DNA of 64,000 bases from an archaeon (GCA_020053355.1 JAGVNI010000014.1:1-64000), one strand, 5' to 3'. Counted from the first letter of the stretch, positions 24,199 through 33,503 are shown. A program made the numbers and translations. Notes: generated from the sequence alone by a model not told the origin.

Positions 24199-25935
24199 CT
24201 AGGTTATGCGGCCGCCCTCGGTGAAGAAGACGAATATCTTCAGGAAAATCAGCGTAACTTGCTTGACCACTGTGAGGTATATCTTGTAGTGCCACTGGCT
24301 GCGGCCGTTGATTGTGCCAAGAAGGTCCTTGAACGCCTCTTTCTCGCCTGGGCCCATCTTGCTGTCGGTGACCTTCTTGTGCTCCTTGCCGTCGACCATG
24401 GTGATTTCTTCCTGCTTTCCTATCTGCTTCTTGGCCTGCTCGTACCAGGGGGGGAGCGATGAGCGCTTCTTGCCTATGGCGACTACGAAGTCGCCGAGGG
24501 TGACCGACCTCTGGTTCACCTGCTTCTTGGCGAGCTCCTCAGCCTGCTCCTTTGCCATGCCGCCTTTTGTAAGCTCCTCGATTTTCTTCTCGATTCCCAT
24601 GAAGGCCTGCCTCCAGGGAATGGTCGCGGCGTCGTCCACAATCGCCTTGTGGTCGGCTGAAGCGTAGCCTGTCAGCGCGACGCCCAGGATGTTGAACGGG
24701 ATGAACGCGGAGAGCGGCCTCTTCTTCGCATACATCTTCAGCATTGCCACCCGCGAGGTGTAATCAGGCGCCGGGATGTATATCGTCTTGCTGAAACGGC
24801 CGGACCTTCTTAGGGCCGGGTCGACATCCCATGGCGCGTTCGTCGCGGCGATGATGAGCACGTTCGAGTTGTTGGCCTCGACACCGTCCATCTCGTAAAG
24901 CATCTGGTTGACGGCCATCTTCATGTACTGCTGGCCTTCCTGCTGGTCACGGCGGCCTCCTATCGCTTCGACTTCGTCGAAGAACAGCAGGCACGGCGAG
25001 TTCTTGCGCGCCAGCTCGAACACCTTGTGGATGTTCTTTTCCGTGTTGCCCACATACATGTCCAGCAGGTCGGACAATTTGGCGTTGATGAAGCCGGCCT
25101 GGCACTCGCCTGCGGCGGATTTCACTATGAACGTCTTTCCGCATCCGGGCGGCCCGTACATGAGGATGCCTCCGCCTCCCAATTTGCCGTACTTGCGGGC
25201 CAGTTCAGGGTTCCGCATCGGATAGACGACGGCCTCGCGGATTTCCTCCTTCATCTTCGCCATGCCCGCGACATCGTTGAATGTCATGTTGGGCTTCGTG
25301 AGCATTTTGATGTCGGCCGTGCCGCCTTCCCCGCCGCCCTTGCCTTCCTGGTCTTTTTTGGCCTTCGCGCTCTCAAGGTGCGTCTTGGCCTCTGTGAGTT
25401 CGGGGTTCAGTTCCAGCGCCTTCTCATAGTCGGCTGTCGCGCTCTGGAGCGAGCCGGCATACTCGTATGCAAGGCCGCGCAAATGATATGCTTCGGCGAA
25501 ATCTGCTTTGAGCTTGATGACTTTTGAGAAGTCCTCGACCGCCTTCTCGTATTCCTCGATTGAAGCGTATGAAAGGCCGCGGTTGTAGAAGGCTTTAAGG
25601 TAATTGGGATTCAGCTGGATTGCCTTGTCGTAGTCCTTGACTGCGCTCTGGAAGTCCTGCTTGCGGTAGAAGGCGTCGCCCCGGTTATTGTAGATAATCG
25701 GGTTCTGGGGGTCGAGCTCCATGGACTTCGTGTAGTCCGCAATCGACTTGTCGAAGTTCTTGAGCTGGTAGTATGAGAGCGCGCGGTTGAAGTAGGCCTC
25801 TGAGAAGACGGGGTTCAGGAGGATGGCCATGTTGTAGTTCTCTATGGCCTTGTCGTAGTCCCCCTTCTCGTAATAGTCGTTGCCCTGCTGGTAGTAGGTC
25901 TTCGCGTCAGTAGGATTTGGCTTCCTGTCAACCAT
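24199..25935 (-). CDS. TPR-AAA+ ATPase fusion protein
   Basis: A 578-aa protein. About six tetratricopeptide repeats fill residues 5-200 (canonical A-Y-x-N-R-G-x-x-Y pattern). After a Gly/Lys linker comes an AAA+ domain (NDVAGMAKMKEEIREAV start; GPPGCGKT at about 261-268; LLFFDEVEA at about 316; NAPWDVDPALRRSGRF). A C-terminal helix region and a hydrophobic tail follow. The single ring ATPase plus TPR adaptor suggests substrate recruitment by protein-protein contacts. ATG 25935 is preferred (GTGA just upstream); GTG 25944 is an alternative. Confidence 0.82.
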   Translation of the reverse strand: MVDRKPNPTDAKTYYQQGNDYYEKGDYDKAIENYNMAILLNPVFSEAYFNRALSYYQLKNFDKSIADYTKSMELDPQNPIIYNNRGDAFYRKQDFQSAVKDYDKAIQLNPNYLKAFYNRGLSYASIEEYEKAVEDFSKVIKLKADFAEAYHLRGLAYEYAGSLQSATADYEKALELNPELTEAKTHLESAKAKKDQEGKGGGEGGTADIKMLTKPNMTFNDVAGMAKMKEEIREAVVYPMRNPELARKYGKLGGGGILMYGPPGCGKTFIVKSAAGECQAGFINAKLSDLLDMYVGNTEKNIHKVFELARKNSPCLLFFDEVEAIGGRRDQQEGQQYMKMAVNQMLYEMDGVEANNSNVLIIAATNAPWDVDPALRRSGRFSKTIYIPAPDYTSRVAMLKMYAKKRPLSAFIPFNILGVALTGYASADHKAIVDDAATIPWRQAFMGIEKKIEELTKGGMAKEQAEELAKKQVNQRSVTLGDFVVAIGKKRSSLPPWYEQAKKQIGKQEEITMVDGKEHKKVTDSKMGPGEKEAFKDLLGTINGRSQWHYKIYLTVVKQVTLIFLKIFVFFTEGGRIT

Positions 25936-26015
25936 CTGTTTCACTCGTGTCGGGGATTGAATATCGATGTAAGGCTAATTTTTTAAATGCTGGTGAGGGC
26001 AATCGGAATAAAAAT

Positions 26016-26291
26016 ATGCGGCTCCAGATGGAGGGCATGCAGACGCATGCCGGGCAAAGCAGGATTGTGGTCCACAGGGAGCATGCCGGGGGCGGATTGT
26101 TCTGGTTCGCATGCATAGTCATAACCCTGCTCCTGATTCATTTCAGCTGCCAGGCCGGGACCGCGACGGGCTATGTCGGCAGCATCTGCCAGAACGGCCT
26201 TTCACCCGTGGATTTTCTGGGCCTCCTCTGCTGCGCTCCGCTCTATCTATTGGTGATAGTGATTCTCAGCGGCGGCCTCAGGATATGGTAG
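26016..26291 (+). CDS. Small two-helix membrane protein
   Basis: A 91-aa protein with two transmembrane segments (about 37-55 GLFWFACIVITLLLIHFSC and 70-88 LLCCAPLYLLVIVILSGG) and a loop containing Cys residues. I recognise no family. The start at ATG 26016 follows a TTTTTAAAT box at 25979-25987. Its end overlaps the ankyrin gene start by 7 nt, indicating coupled translation. Confidence 0.55.
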   Translation: MRLQMEGMQTHAGQSRIVVHREHAGGGLFWFACIVITLLLIHFSCQAGTATGYVGSICQNGLSPVDFLGLLCCAPLYLLVIVILSGGLRIW

Positions 26292-26965
26292 GCGCATTGC
26301 AGCCGCCTGACGCTGATTCGCCAGTATCACCGTATGCGAGCAGGATGAAGGCATCGGTTGCTCTCCCTGACAGCATCTGCCCGGGGGATATTCTTAATTT
26401 TCTAGCGATAACCACAACGGATATAATACCTTTGAAGCGATATCCTCTCATGGCAATGGCTCTTTTTGACGAAGGCCGCAAGCGAAGATTACGGAACGCG
26501 GTGGCCAACGGAGAGGCGATAGTTTTCCAGAAAAGGGGTGGCGCGGCCGAGGGACCGATGCCGGACATAATCGTAGTGCTCCAGCTAAGCCCTGAAGCAA
26601 AAATCATTCTTGATGGCCAGCTTCTTTCAGCGGTCGAATGCGGGGATTATCACAAGGCCAAAGACGCACTGGACCGGGGCGCAGACCCGAATGCCAGGAA
26701 TGCCGCGGGCACGCCTGCGATAATGGTGGCCGGAAACTCGTATCATGAAAGAAGCAGCTGGGCGGGGATGCATGACCTAAATAATGGCATGAAAATGGTG
26801 GATGACCGCAGGAACCTAGACGGGATAGACAGTACCGCCGCGTTGCTCCTTGAAAGGGGTGCGGACCCGTATGCGAAGGATGCCCGGGGCATGAGCGTCA
26901 TTGATATAAGGCCGGACGGCATGCCTTGCATAGACAAGCTGGTCGGCCGGCCGCATATGATATGA
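26285..26965 (+). CDS. Ankyrin-repeat protein
   Basis: A 226-aa soluble protein. Two ankyrin-type units are visible near the C-terminus: LSAVECGDYHKAKDALDRGADPNARNAAGTPAIMVA-type (about 120-155) and STAALLLERGADPYAKDARG (about 185-210), with a degenerate spacer between. The first ~110 residues have no family I recognise. It overlaps the preceding small membrane protein gene, so the two may form a membrane-tethered pair. Confidence 0.6.
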   Translation: MVGALQPPDADSPVSPYASRMKASVALPDSICPGDILNFLAITTTDIIPLKRYPLMAMALFDEGRKRRLRNAVANGEAIVFQKRGGAAEGPMPDIIVVLQLSPEAKIILDGQLLSAVECGDYHKAKDALDRGADPNARNAAGTPAIMVAGNSYHERSSWAGMHDLNNGMKMVDDRRNLDGIDSTAALLLERGADPYAKDARGMSVIDIRPDGMPCIDKLVGRPHMI

Positions 26966-27008
26966 TGGGAATGAAGGCAATGTTACGGTTGATAGATTCC
27001 GATTCCTG

Positions 27009-27449
27009 TTATGGAAGCGAATAATTTGAACGACTGTTCGGGTTCACAACCGGCTTGATAATAGCCTGGTCAGGCGGCTTGGGCGAAATCATGGGGGCGC
27101 TGACATTTGATTGGGCATCCCCAGGGGCGGCGGATTCGGTTATAGTGACGACGGGCATGGTATTCTTCTGCTGTTCGACTGTCGATTTGGCACAACCGAT
27201 AATAGTGGCAGCCTGCGATACTAAAGCAGTAAGCATCATGACGAAGGACAATATCGCGGCATACTGCTGAGTGGTCAGGCCCTTTTTCTTCGGCACTTTG
27301 CTTTCCCTTTTCGTCTCCTGCTTGACCGCTGGCTTCGGAGTTTCCTTTACTTTGATTATGCCGCCTTCCTCAAGAAGCGGGGCAAGCTTAACCAATGGCT
27401 TGCGGTGCTCGGTCTCGTTGATTGAAATTGGCCGTGTAAGTTTCCTCAT
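27009..27449 (-). CDS. Single-pass membrane protein, hypothetical
   Basis: A 146-aa protein with a Lys/Pro-rich cytoplasmic half (residues 1-65), one membrane helix (about 68-92, AAILSFVMMLTALVSQAATIIG) and a Ser/Pro/Asn-rich outer tail. No family is recognised. A TTATAAA box at 27471-27477 (minus strand) lies about 26 nt before ATG 27449, giving a leaderless transcript. Confidence 0.5.
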   Translation of the reverse strand: MRKLTRPISINETEHRKPLVKLAPLLEEGGIIKVKETPKPAVKQETKRESKVPKKKGLTTQQYAAILSFVMMLTALVSQAATIIGCAKSTVEQQKNTMPVVTITESAAPGDAQSNVSAPMISPKPPDQAIIKPVVNPNSRSNYSLP

Positions 27450-27508
27450 GAGATATACCCGATTACACCGTTTATAACAAAACAATTAAAAAATAGAGCA
27501 ATTTTCAG

Positions 27509-28735
27509 TCAGGCCTGCTCCACCATCATCCTTTCCTCGATACGGAGGAGCTGGTTGTACTTGGCCGTCCTCTCTCCCCTTGCCGGTGCGCCGGTCTTGA
27601 TTTGCCCGGCGTTGATGCCGACCGAGAAATCTGCTATGAAGCAATCCTCAGTCTCGCCGGAGCGGTGGCTGACTATCACGTTCAGTTTGTTCTCCCGGCA
27701 CATGCGCACGGCATCCATCGCCTCGCTTATTGTGCCAATCTGGTTCACTTTGAGGAGGAGGGCGTTGATGGACTGCATATCGATTGCCTGGGCAAGGCGG
27801 GTGACGTTCGTTACGACGAGGTCATCCCCGACCACCTGCTTCTGCGGCAATGCCTTTCGCAACGCAGCGAAGGCCTCGAAGCTTTCCTCGAAGAACGGGT
27901 CCTCGATGCTTATTATCGGGTAAGCCTTGGCGATGTCAGCGTAATAATCCACCATTTCGGCCTCTTTCAGCTCCTTGCCGTCTATGCTGTAGGTTCCGGA
28001 CTTCTCGTCGTAGAATGAGGATGCGGCCGCATCGAGTGCGAGCGTGCATGCGCCCCCGTAACCTGCCTCTTCGATGGCAGATGTTATCTCGTCAAGGGCC
28101 TTGTAGGTGTTGTCAATCTGAGGCGCATAGCCTCCCTCGTCCCCTACGTTCCTCGCTGCCGGCCCGAGCTTCCCGACAAGCTGCTTCCCAAGGACGTGGT
28201 ATATCTCGCTTGCCATGCGCAAGCGCTCCGTGAAAAGGTCGGCCTGCGGGATTATCATGAATTCCTGCACGGCAAGGCCATTGCCGGCATGCTTGCCCCC
28301 ATTCACGATATTGAACATGGGTGAGGGGAGGATATTCCCGCCGAGGTACTCGTGGAGCATCTTTCCTTCAGATGCCGCGGCCGCGCGCAGGACAGCCATC
28401 GATGTCGCGACCATAGCGTTCGCGCCCAATTTGCTTTTGCCCTTCGTGCCATCGAGCTCTTTCATCCGGTGGTCGATGCCGCTCTGGTCCGAGACTTCCA
28501 TGCCGATGATGGCCGGGGCGATGATTTCATTGACGTTCTGCACCGCCTGGAGGACGCCTTTTCCCATGTAGCGCTTGCCGCCGTCGCGGAGTTCGACCGC
28601 CTCATGGGTGCCAGTTGATGCGCCGCTTGGGGCCGCGGCGCTTGCGAGGACGGATTCTGTGGCGATGTCTACCTCTATTGTCGGGTTGCCCCTGGAATCG
28701 AGTATCTCCCGTGACCATACTGATGCGATTTTCAT
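27509..28735 (-). CDS. eno: Enolase
   Basis: Interconverts 2-phosphoglycerate and PEP. The 408-aa protein shows SREILDSRGNPTIEVDI, PSGASTGTHEAVELRD, the magnesium ligands (DAAAS..., SIEDPFFEE, VGDDLVVTN), the catalytic Lys in LLLKVNQIGT and SHRSGETEDCFIADF. It supplies PEP to DAHP synthase, EPSP synthase and PEP carboxylase encoded elsewhere in the window. It appears to stand alone. Confidence 0.96.
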   Translation of the reverse strand: MKIASVWSREILDSRGNPTIEVDIATESVLASAAAPSGASTGTHEAVELRDGGKRYMGKGVLQAVQNVNEIIAPAIIGMEVSDQSGIDHRMKELDGTKGKSKLGANAMVATSMAVLRAAAASEGKMLHEYLGGNILPSPMFNIVNGGKHAGNGLAVQEFMIIPQADLFTERLRMASEIYHVLGKQLVGKLGPAARNVGDEGGYAPQIDNTYKALDEITSAIEEAGYGGACTLALDAAASSFYDEKSGTYSIDGKELKEAEMVDYYADIAKAYPIISIEDPFFEESFEAFAALRKALPQKQVVGDDLVVTNVTRLAQAIDMQSINALLLKVNQIGTISEAMDAVRMCRENKLNVIVSHRSGETEDCFIADFSVGINAGQIKTGAPARGERTAKYNQLLRIEERMMVEQA

Positions 28736-28789
28736 GAGGGGAGATAGCGGGCAAAAAATAAAAAGCAGACGATTAGACGGCCTGGAAAA

Positions 28790-29530
28790 TCAGCCTGGAG
28801 GAATCGTATTTACAAAGCCCAGGACGCACGATTCCAGCGGAGGGGAGACATTGATGCGGCCGAGCTCCGGCTCCACATGCGCGCTCACGTAGTCGACCGT
28901 GCCCTTTTTCGCGGCGAATGCCTTCGAGCCCATGTTCCGGGCTTTCCCGTCGGTATAGAAAGCGATTGTGGTGAAAACCCGCACGGATTCTTTGCCGTTT
29001 GACCCCAATGTAACGCGGATTGGAACGACATTGCCGAACACCTCCGCCGCAACCCGCCGGCGCGCATCCAATGCTCCTGCCGTACGGGCGGTTTCGGGGG
29101 GACAGACGGAGAAGGCGGGAGCCGGCATGTCTTGAGGCGGTGCAACCGGCAGGGAATCTGGCTCGGCCTTTTCTGCGTCGAACGTATTCCTGGGTCGCTC
29201 GTTCTCAATTACCCTGAGAGTAACGGTTTCCGGAGCCCTGGAATGCGTACTGGATGTTTGCCCCCGGATTGGCTCCTGAATAGGGACGAACCGGCCGGCA
29301 GTGAATGCGACGAGTCCTACGGCCACCGCAACCCCGACCAGTTTCATCCGGCCCTCGTGCCTGTCTTCATAGTCATCGTAAGCGGTCCGGTGCGCGCGGG
29401 AAACGAGGCGGTTGAAGGCGTCTTCCTGCGCACGCGCAACAAACTTGTCCACTATCTCCTCGGCCTTCCCCCTGTCCCCGCCGGCCCCGGTGCTGGCGGT
29501 ATTCCTTGCTTTCCCCTTTGAAAAGAACAT
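28790..29530 (-). CDS. Single-pass membrane protein, hypothetical
   Basis: A 246-aa protein: a charged N-terminal region (about 1-62), one transmembrane helix (about 63-82, LVGVAVAVGLVAFTAGRF), a Pro/Thr/Glu linker, and a C-terminal globular part (about 150-246) rich in beta strands, outside the cell. No family is recognised. GGTGG lies about 9 nt before the ATG, and an AT-rich TTAATTAATTAAAA promoter region sits upstream. Confidence 0.5.
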   Translation of the reverse strand: MFFSKGKARNTASTGAGGDRGKAEEIVDKFVARAQEDAFNRLVSRAHRTAYDDYEDRHEGRMKLVGVAVAVGLVAFTAGRFVPIQEPIRGQTSSTHSRAPETVTLRVIENERPRNTFDAEKAEPDSLPVAPPQDMPAPAFSVCPPETARTAGALDARRRVAAEVFGNVVPIRVTLGSNGKESVRVFTTIAFYTDGKARNMGSKAFAAKKGTVDYVSAHVEPELGRINVSPPLESCVLGFVNTIPPG

Positions 29531-29660
29531 ACAAAATCCACCATTATGTTTTAATTAATTAAAAATTATGTAATTGTGTTTATAAAACTTCGCCTTAGAC
29601 GGGGAATATGAACAATTATTTACCCTGCCCGACAATCGTATTGCACAAGGAGTGGACGGA

Positions 29661-29849
29661 ATGGAGCTAATTTTCGACAACAGGAAGAAAAGGATGCGAT
29701 TCGACGGCGATGTCGCATCGCTCCTGAAAAAGCTCGGCGTTATGCGCGAAGAGGTAGTGGTGAAAGTCAACGGCAGGCTCGCGCCCGAGACAAAGCGGCT
29801 TGCGGCGTCTGACAAAGTCGAAGTGATAAAGGTAGTTTTCGGTGGCTGA
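29661..29849 (+). CDS. Ubiquitin-like sulfur carrier protein (ThiS/MoaD/TtuB type)
   Basis: A 62-aa beta-grasp protein ending in Phe-Gly-Gly, the C-terminus that is adenylated and thiocarboxylated in this family. Its last 8 nt overlap the TtuA-like gene, so it is very likely the sulfur donor for that enzyme, like TtuB or archaeal SAMPs. An E1-like activating enzyme is not in this window. Confidence 0.82.
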   Translation: MELIFDNRKKRMRFDGDVASLLKKLGVMREEVVVKVNGRLAPETKRLAASDKVEVIKVVFGG

Positions 29850-30777
29850 CTTGGATTCTTTGGAAAAAGCGCGCTGCCATTGCGGCAAGGAGCCCATCAT
29901 ATTCCTGCATTATGCCCAGAAGCACCTCTGCGAGGAACATTTCATCCGCATGTTCGATAAAAGGTTCCGCAAAACCCTCAGCGTTCACAAGATGCTCCGG
30001 AAGGGAGACCGGGTTGTTGTGGGGCTGTCTGGGGGGAAGGACAGCACGGTATTATTGCATTCGCTCGCCGCTCTTCGGATGGATTTGCCATTCGAGATTG
30101 TCGCGCTGACGATTGACGAGGGCATCAAAGGATACCGGGCGCGGACCCTCGGGATAGCCCGCGCCGAATGCGAGAAGCTCGGCATCGAGCAGACGGTTCT
30201 CAGGTTCGACCGGGAAACAGGGCGGACGCTTGACCGGATGGTTAAGGAAATCGGGGATGATTTGCCCTGCACGCACTGCGGAGTGATAAGGCGATATCTA
30301 CTCAACAAGGGCGCGAGGGAGCTAAAAGCCACAAAGCTGGCACTCGGCCATAATCTCGACGACATGGCGCAGACGGTCCTGATGAATATCATGCGCAATG
30401 AGCCTGCGAGGCTTGCGCGCTTGTATGAGCCGGTATCGAAAAGCCCCAGGTTCGTGCCGAGAATAAGGCCGCTGATGCTCACGCCTGAGAAAGAGAACGC
30501 CATATACGCGATGGCGAAGGGCATAGGCATAGAGCATGTGGAGTGCCCGTATGCGCGCTTCGCTTTCCGGGGCCACGTCAGAAAAATGCTCAACGAAACC
30601 GAGGAACGCTACCCCGGGACGAAGTTCAAGGTTGTGAATGCCTTTTTGGATATGGATGGCGGATTGAAGGCGAGATACGGCAAGGATGCCGCCCTCAAGG
30701 AATGCTCGCGCTGCGGGGAGCCGTGCTCCGGGCCAGTGTGTATGTTCTGCCTGAGGACGGAAAGGAGCCGCGCCTAG
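29842..30777 (+). CDS. ttuA: tRNA 2-thiolation enzyme, TtuA/Ncs6 family
   Basis: Adenylates and thiolates a uridine in tRNA. The 311-aa protein has an N-terminal zinc finger (CHCG...H...C..H), the PP-loop GLSGGKDSTVLL (about 62-73), the central CTHCGVIRR pair that helps hold an Fe-S cluster, LGHNLDDMAQT, and a C-terminal zinc finger CSRCGEPCSGPVCMFC. Those three Cys regions distinguish TtuA/TtcA-like enzymes from TilS. GTG start overlapping the ubiquitin-like gene. The target (position 54 or 34) cannot be decided here. Confidence 0.88.
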   Translation: MADLDSLEKARCHCGKEPIIFLHYAQKHLCEEHFIRMFDKRFRKTLSVHKMLRKGDRVVVGLSGGKDSTVLLHSLAALRMDLPFEIVALTIDEGIKGYRARTLGIARAECEKLGIEQTVLRFDRETGRTLDRMVKEIGDDLPCTHCGVIRRYLLNKGARELKATKLALGHNLDDMAQTVLMNIMRNEPARLARLYEPVSKSPRFVPRIRPLMLTPEKENAIYAMAKGIGIEHVECPYARFAFRGHVRKMLNETEERYPGTKFKVVNAFLDMDGGLKARYGKDAALKECSRCGEPCSGPVCMFCLRTERSRA

Positions 30778-30831
30778 CGTTGTTGTATTTTGTACACAAT
30801 AGATTTTTCCTTTTAGCGATGCGGGGCGTAG

Positions 30832-32031
30832 TCAGGCCGCTTTGGCCTGGGCTTCGCATATCTCCAGATACCTGGAGATAGCCTGCTTCCAGCTAAGATT
30901 CTTCCGGATTCTCTCCCTCACTACATCCGACACCGATTCGTTCGTCCGGATGATTGCGTCTATCCTTTCAGCCACCTGAAGCGAATCGTCGAAAGGGGTT
31001 ATGTAGCCGCTGATGCCAAGCATGCCGAAGACTTCGCTCACCCCCATACCGGGCGAGATAAGGGCCGGTGTGCCTGTGCTCACGGCCTCCAGAGGGACGT
31101 TGCCGTATGTCTCGAACTTGGAGGGGCTTATGACGACGTGGGCAGAGCGGTAGAAATCCGCGAGCCGGCCGGTGTCCATAGGCTCAAGGATGATGACCCC
31201 TGCCTTGCGAAGCTCTCTGAGAAGCCTGTTTTCCGGGTCGATTGAGGTGACCATATGAATCCGATGAGTGCTGCTACTGGAACGCAGGGCGCCTGCGAGC
31301 CTGAGGAGGAACTCGGGATTCTTGACAGATGTGTTCCTGCCCACGAACGCGATGGCGACTTCTTTCTCCCGGCTTTCGCCGAAAGCGAGGAATTCCGGTG
31401 GCACCCCGTTGTACACCACCTCGCTTTTCGGGAGCTCCTTCCCGAAAATCGCCTGGACTGTCTTCCTGGTGAGTTCAGACGGGAAGACGTAGAAAATCTT
31501 GGGGTCGTAGAAATCCTGCTCCATGAGCCTGAGCGTCTCCTGCATCTCATCAGGGAGATGCCTTATCTCCATGCTCAGGATGCCGGCATAACAAAGGACG
31601 ACCGGCTTGCGCTGCAGCCTTGCGGCCTGGAGCAGGCACCAGGGGACGAAATATGTCCCGCCGAGCAGGACCACATCGGCGCTTTTGACTATTCTTGCCA
31701 TCTCGTATATCAGAGGGCCGAACGCATGCCGCAACTCGTCAATAGTTCCCGCTTTCCGGTAGATGTTGTTCGGATTTGTCGTCCCGACGGTCTCCAGAAG
31801 CGGCAGTGTAAATCTCTTGACGTTGCCCTCTCTTGTGCGCTCGCGCAGCTCGGGATGGACTTTTATCAGATGAAGAGAGCGTTTACCGCCTATGTACCGC
31901 TCGAGCTCGTTGCACTGTCTTCCGATGCCGCTGATGAACCTCGAGAGCTCGTTCGTGCGCCTGGCGAATGCCTCGGTCGACGAGCTGGTGTTCGCTGCGA
32001 TACGCAGGTTCCTGAAAACAGGCCTTTCCAT
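30832..32031 (-). CDS. Glycosyltransferase, GT-B fold (family 4-like)
   Basis: A 399-aa protein with two Rossmann-like halves. The C-terminal donor half shows AFVGRNTSVKNPEFLLRLAGAL and SPSKFETYGNVPLEAVSTGTP, the Glu-x7-Glu motif of retaining GT4 enzymes. No membrane span. The acceptor is unknown; glycan or glycolipid synthesis is likely. It is isolated from other glycan genes. Confidence 0.8.
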   Translation of the reverse strand: MERPVFRNLRIAANTSSSTEAFARRTNELSRFISGIGRQCNELERYIGGKRSLHLIKVHPELRERTREGNVKRFTLPLLETVGTTNPNNIYRKAGTIDELRHAFGPLIYEMARIVKSADVVLLGGTYFVPWCLLQAARLQRKPVVLCYAGILSMEIRHLPDEMQETLRLMEQDFYDPKIFYVFPSELTRKTVQAIFGKELPKSEVVYNGVPPEFLAFGESREKEVAIAFVGRNTSVKNPEFLLRLAGALRSSSSTHRIHMVTSIDPENRLLRELRKAGVIILEPMDTGRLADFYRSAHVVISPSKFETYGNVPLEAVSTGTPALISPGMGVSEVFGMLGISGYITPFDDSLQVAERIDAIIRTNESVSDVVRERIRKNLSWKQAISRYLEICEAQAKAA

Positions 32032-32085
32032 ATATTGTCAATCTGCTGAATAACAATTATTAGGCTTTGTAAACGAAGTGTGCTT

Positions 32086-32859
32086 ATGGAGATAGTCTTC
32101 CTGGGAACCGGCGGTGGCAGGATAAACCTGATAAAGCAGGCCAGGGGGACGGGCGGCTTCCGGATTAACTCGCCTTCGGCGAACATCCACGTGGACCCCG
32201 GGCCGGGCGCGCTGATTCACTCGATAAAAAACAGGCAGGACCCAATCACGCTCGATTGCATAATCGTGACGCATGACCATATCGACCATGTCAGCGACGC
32301 CATGGCTCTTATCGAGGGGATGTCGCACTACGGCCTGAAAAAGAAGGGGATTGTGATAGGCAGCAGGCATGCGCTTGCTGGCGACGAGACCGGAGACCGG
32401 GGCATAAGCGGGTACCACCAGTCGAAAGCGGCGCTCGCCCACATCCCGGAGTTCGGCCAGAAAAAGACATTCCAGACCGGCCATGGCGAATTCTTGTTTG
32501 TCGCAATCCCCATGAAGCATGAGGAGCCCACAGCTTTCGGCTTCAAGCTTGCGATGGATGGCAAAACCCTCGGCTACATAAGCGACACCGAATATATGGA
32601 AAGCCTTGGCACGGATTTTGCCGGATGCGACCTGCTTATTGTGAACTGCATCAAGCCCGAAGCCGACAAGTATGGGGGGCACCTCTGGACCGGCGAGGTC
32701 ACGGAAGTGCTGAAAACGGCCCGCCCGAAGCTTTGCGTGATAACGCACATGGGGATGAAGATGATGAAATTGGGCCCGGCCCGCGAAGCCGAGAAAATCG
32801 AGCGGGAAAGCGGCGTGAAGACGATTGCAGCGCGGGACGGGATGAAGCTGAATGTCTGA
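32086..32859 (+). CDS. Metallo-beta-lactamase-fold hydrolase
   Basis: A 257-aa protein with THDHIDH at 62-68 (His63, His65, Asp67, His68), the GYISDTEYM Asp strand and a later ITHMGMKM His. It resembles the RNase Z / PhnP branch (GTGGGR start, SPSANIHVDPGPGAL) but lacks an obvious exosite arm. It may act on a cyclic phosphodiester or RNA; not decided. ATG 32086 preferred over GTG 32080. Confidence 0.75.
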   Translation: MEIVFLGTGGGRINLIKQARGTGGFRINSPSANIHVDPGPGALIHSIKNRQDPITLDCIIVTHDHIDHVSDAMALIEGMSHYGLKKKGIVIGSRHALAGDETGDRGISGYHQSKAALAHIPEFGQKKTFQTGHGEFLFVAIPMKHEEPTAFGFKLAMDGKTLGYISDTEYMESLGTDFAGCDLLIVNCIKPEADKYGGHLWTGEVTEVLKTARPKLCVITHMGMKMMKLGPAREAEKIERESGVKTIAARDGMKLNV

Positions 32860-32956
32860 TTATTGTCCGGGCAGGACGATATTTTCTAAGTATACGCGCT
32901 TTTTATTTGTTATAACTTAACAGGATTTCTCTTTATATTATAAAAAACAAAGTGAA

Positions 32957-32988
32957 TTTTCATACTATTACTAATAATAGTTGGAAAA
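32957..32988. promoter_or_regulatory. Extended dyad in the promoter region of the 33057 gene
   Basis: ACTATTA (32964-32970) and TAATAGT (32975-32981) are perfect arms around CTAA, extended after a 2-nt mismatch by TTTTC (32957-32961) / GAAAA (32984-32988). The dyad lies about 45 nt upstream of the TTTAAATA box (33029-33036) serving ATG 33057. The 197-nt gap 32860-33056 is otherwise AT-rich and without an ORF. Confidence 0.4.
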
Positions 32989-33056
32989 TTTTCATAAAAA
33001 ACCAAAAAATCTAGTGAAAACAGCAAGTTTTAAATACTGTTTGTTATATTAAATAT

Positions 33057-33503
33057 ATGAAAATGGTGTTGAAGATGGCCAGGGACAGCAAACCTAAGAT
33101 ATCGCCCAAGCTGGAACGATTCCTCATGACGATAGCCCGGCGAAGGAACATCGACGCCATCGTGGTCGCACTGGTCGTGATGTTCGACGGCTCGGTAGCC
33201 CTATGCGAGGACAGAACTCTGCCATCGCGTCTGGTGGAATCATCCGGAATAGACGCTGCGGTAAGCGCCCTCATGGACAAGCTTGAGCTTAGAGGCGGGG
33301 CCAGGTATATCGGCTACGTCGACAAGGGCAAGGTGCGCCAGTACAATTTCGCCGTGGAACCGGATGCGCGGCCGAAGCTCGGGATGGGATTCGTGCTCAC
33401 TGATGCCGCCGGTGCTGCGGGAGTGCTCGGACGGAAAGAAGCGAAGCTGATTCTGGGCTCGTTCGGGAGGCCGCCGGTGGTGCGGCAGATGCTCATCTGG
33501 TGA
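33057..33503 (+). CDS. Small alpha/beta protein, hypothetical
   Basis: A 148-aa soluble protein: a basic helical start, then strands IDAIVVALVVMFDGSVALCED and a following helix, which recall a roadblock/longin-like fold, but this is only a resemblance. The TTTAAATA box at 33029-33036 sits about 26 nt before the ATG, so it is leaderless. It is flanked on both sides by AT-rich gaps with palindromes containing GTGA/TCAC. Confidence 0.5.
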   Translation: MKMVLKMARDSKPKISPKLERFLMTIARRRNIDAIVVALVVMFDGSVALCEDRTLPSRLVESSGIDAAVSALMDKLELRGGARYIGYVDKGKVRQYNFAVEPDARPKLGMGFVLTDAAGAAGVLGRKEAKLILGSFGRPPVVRQMLIW

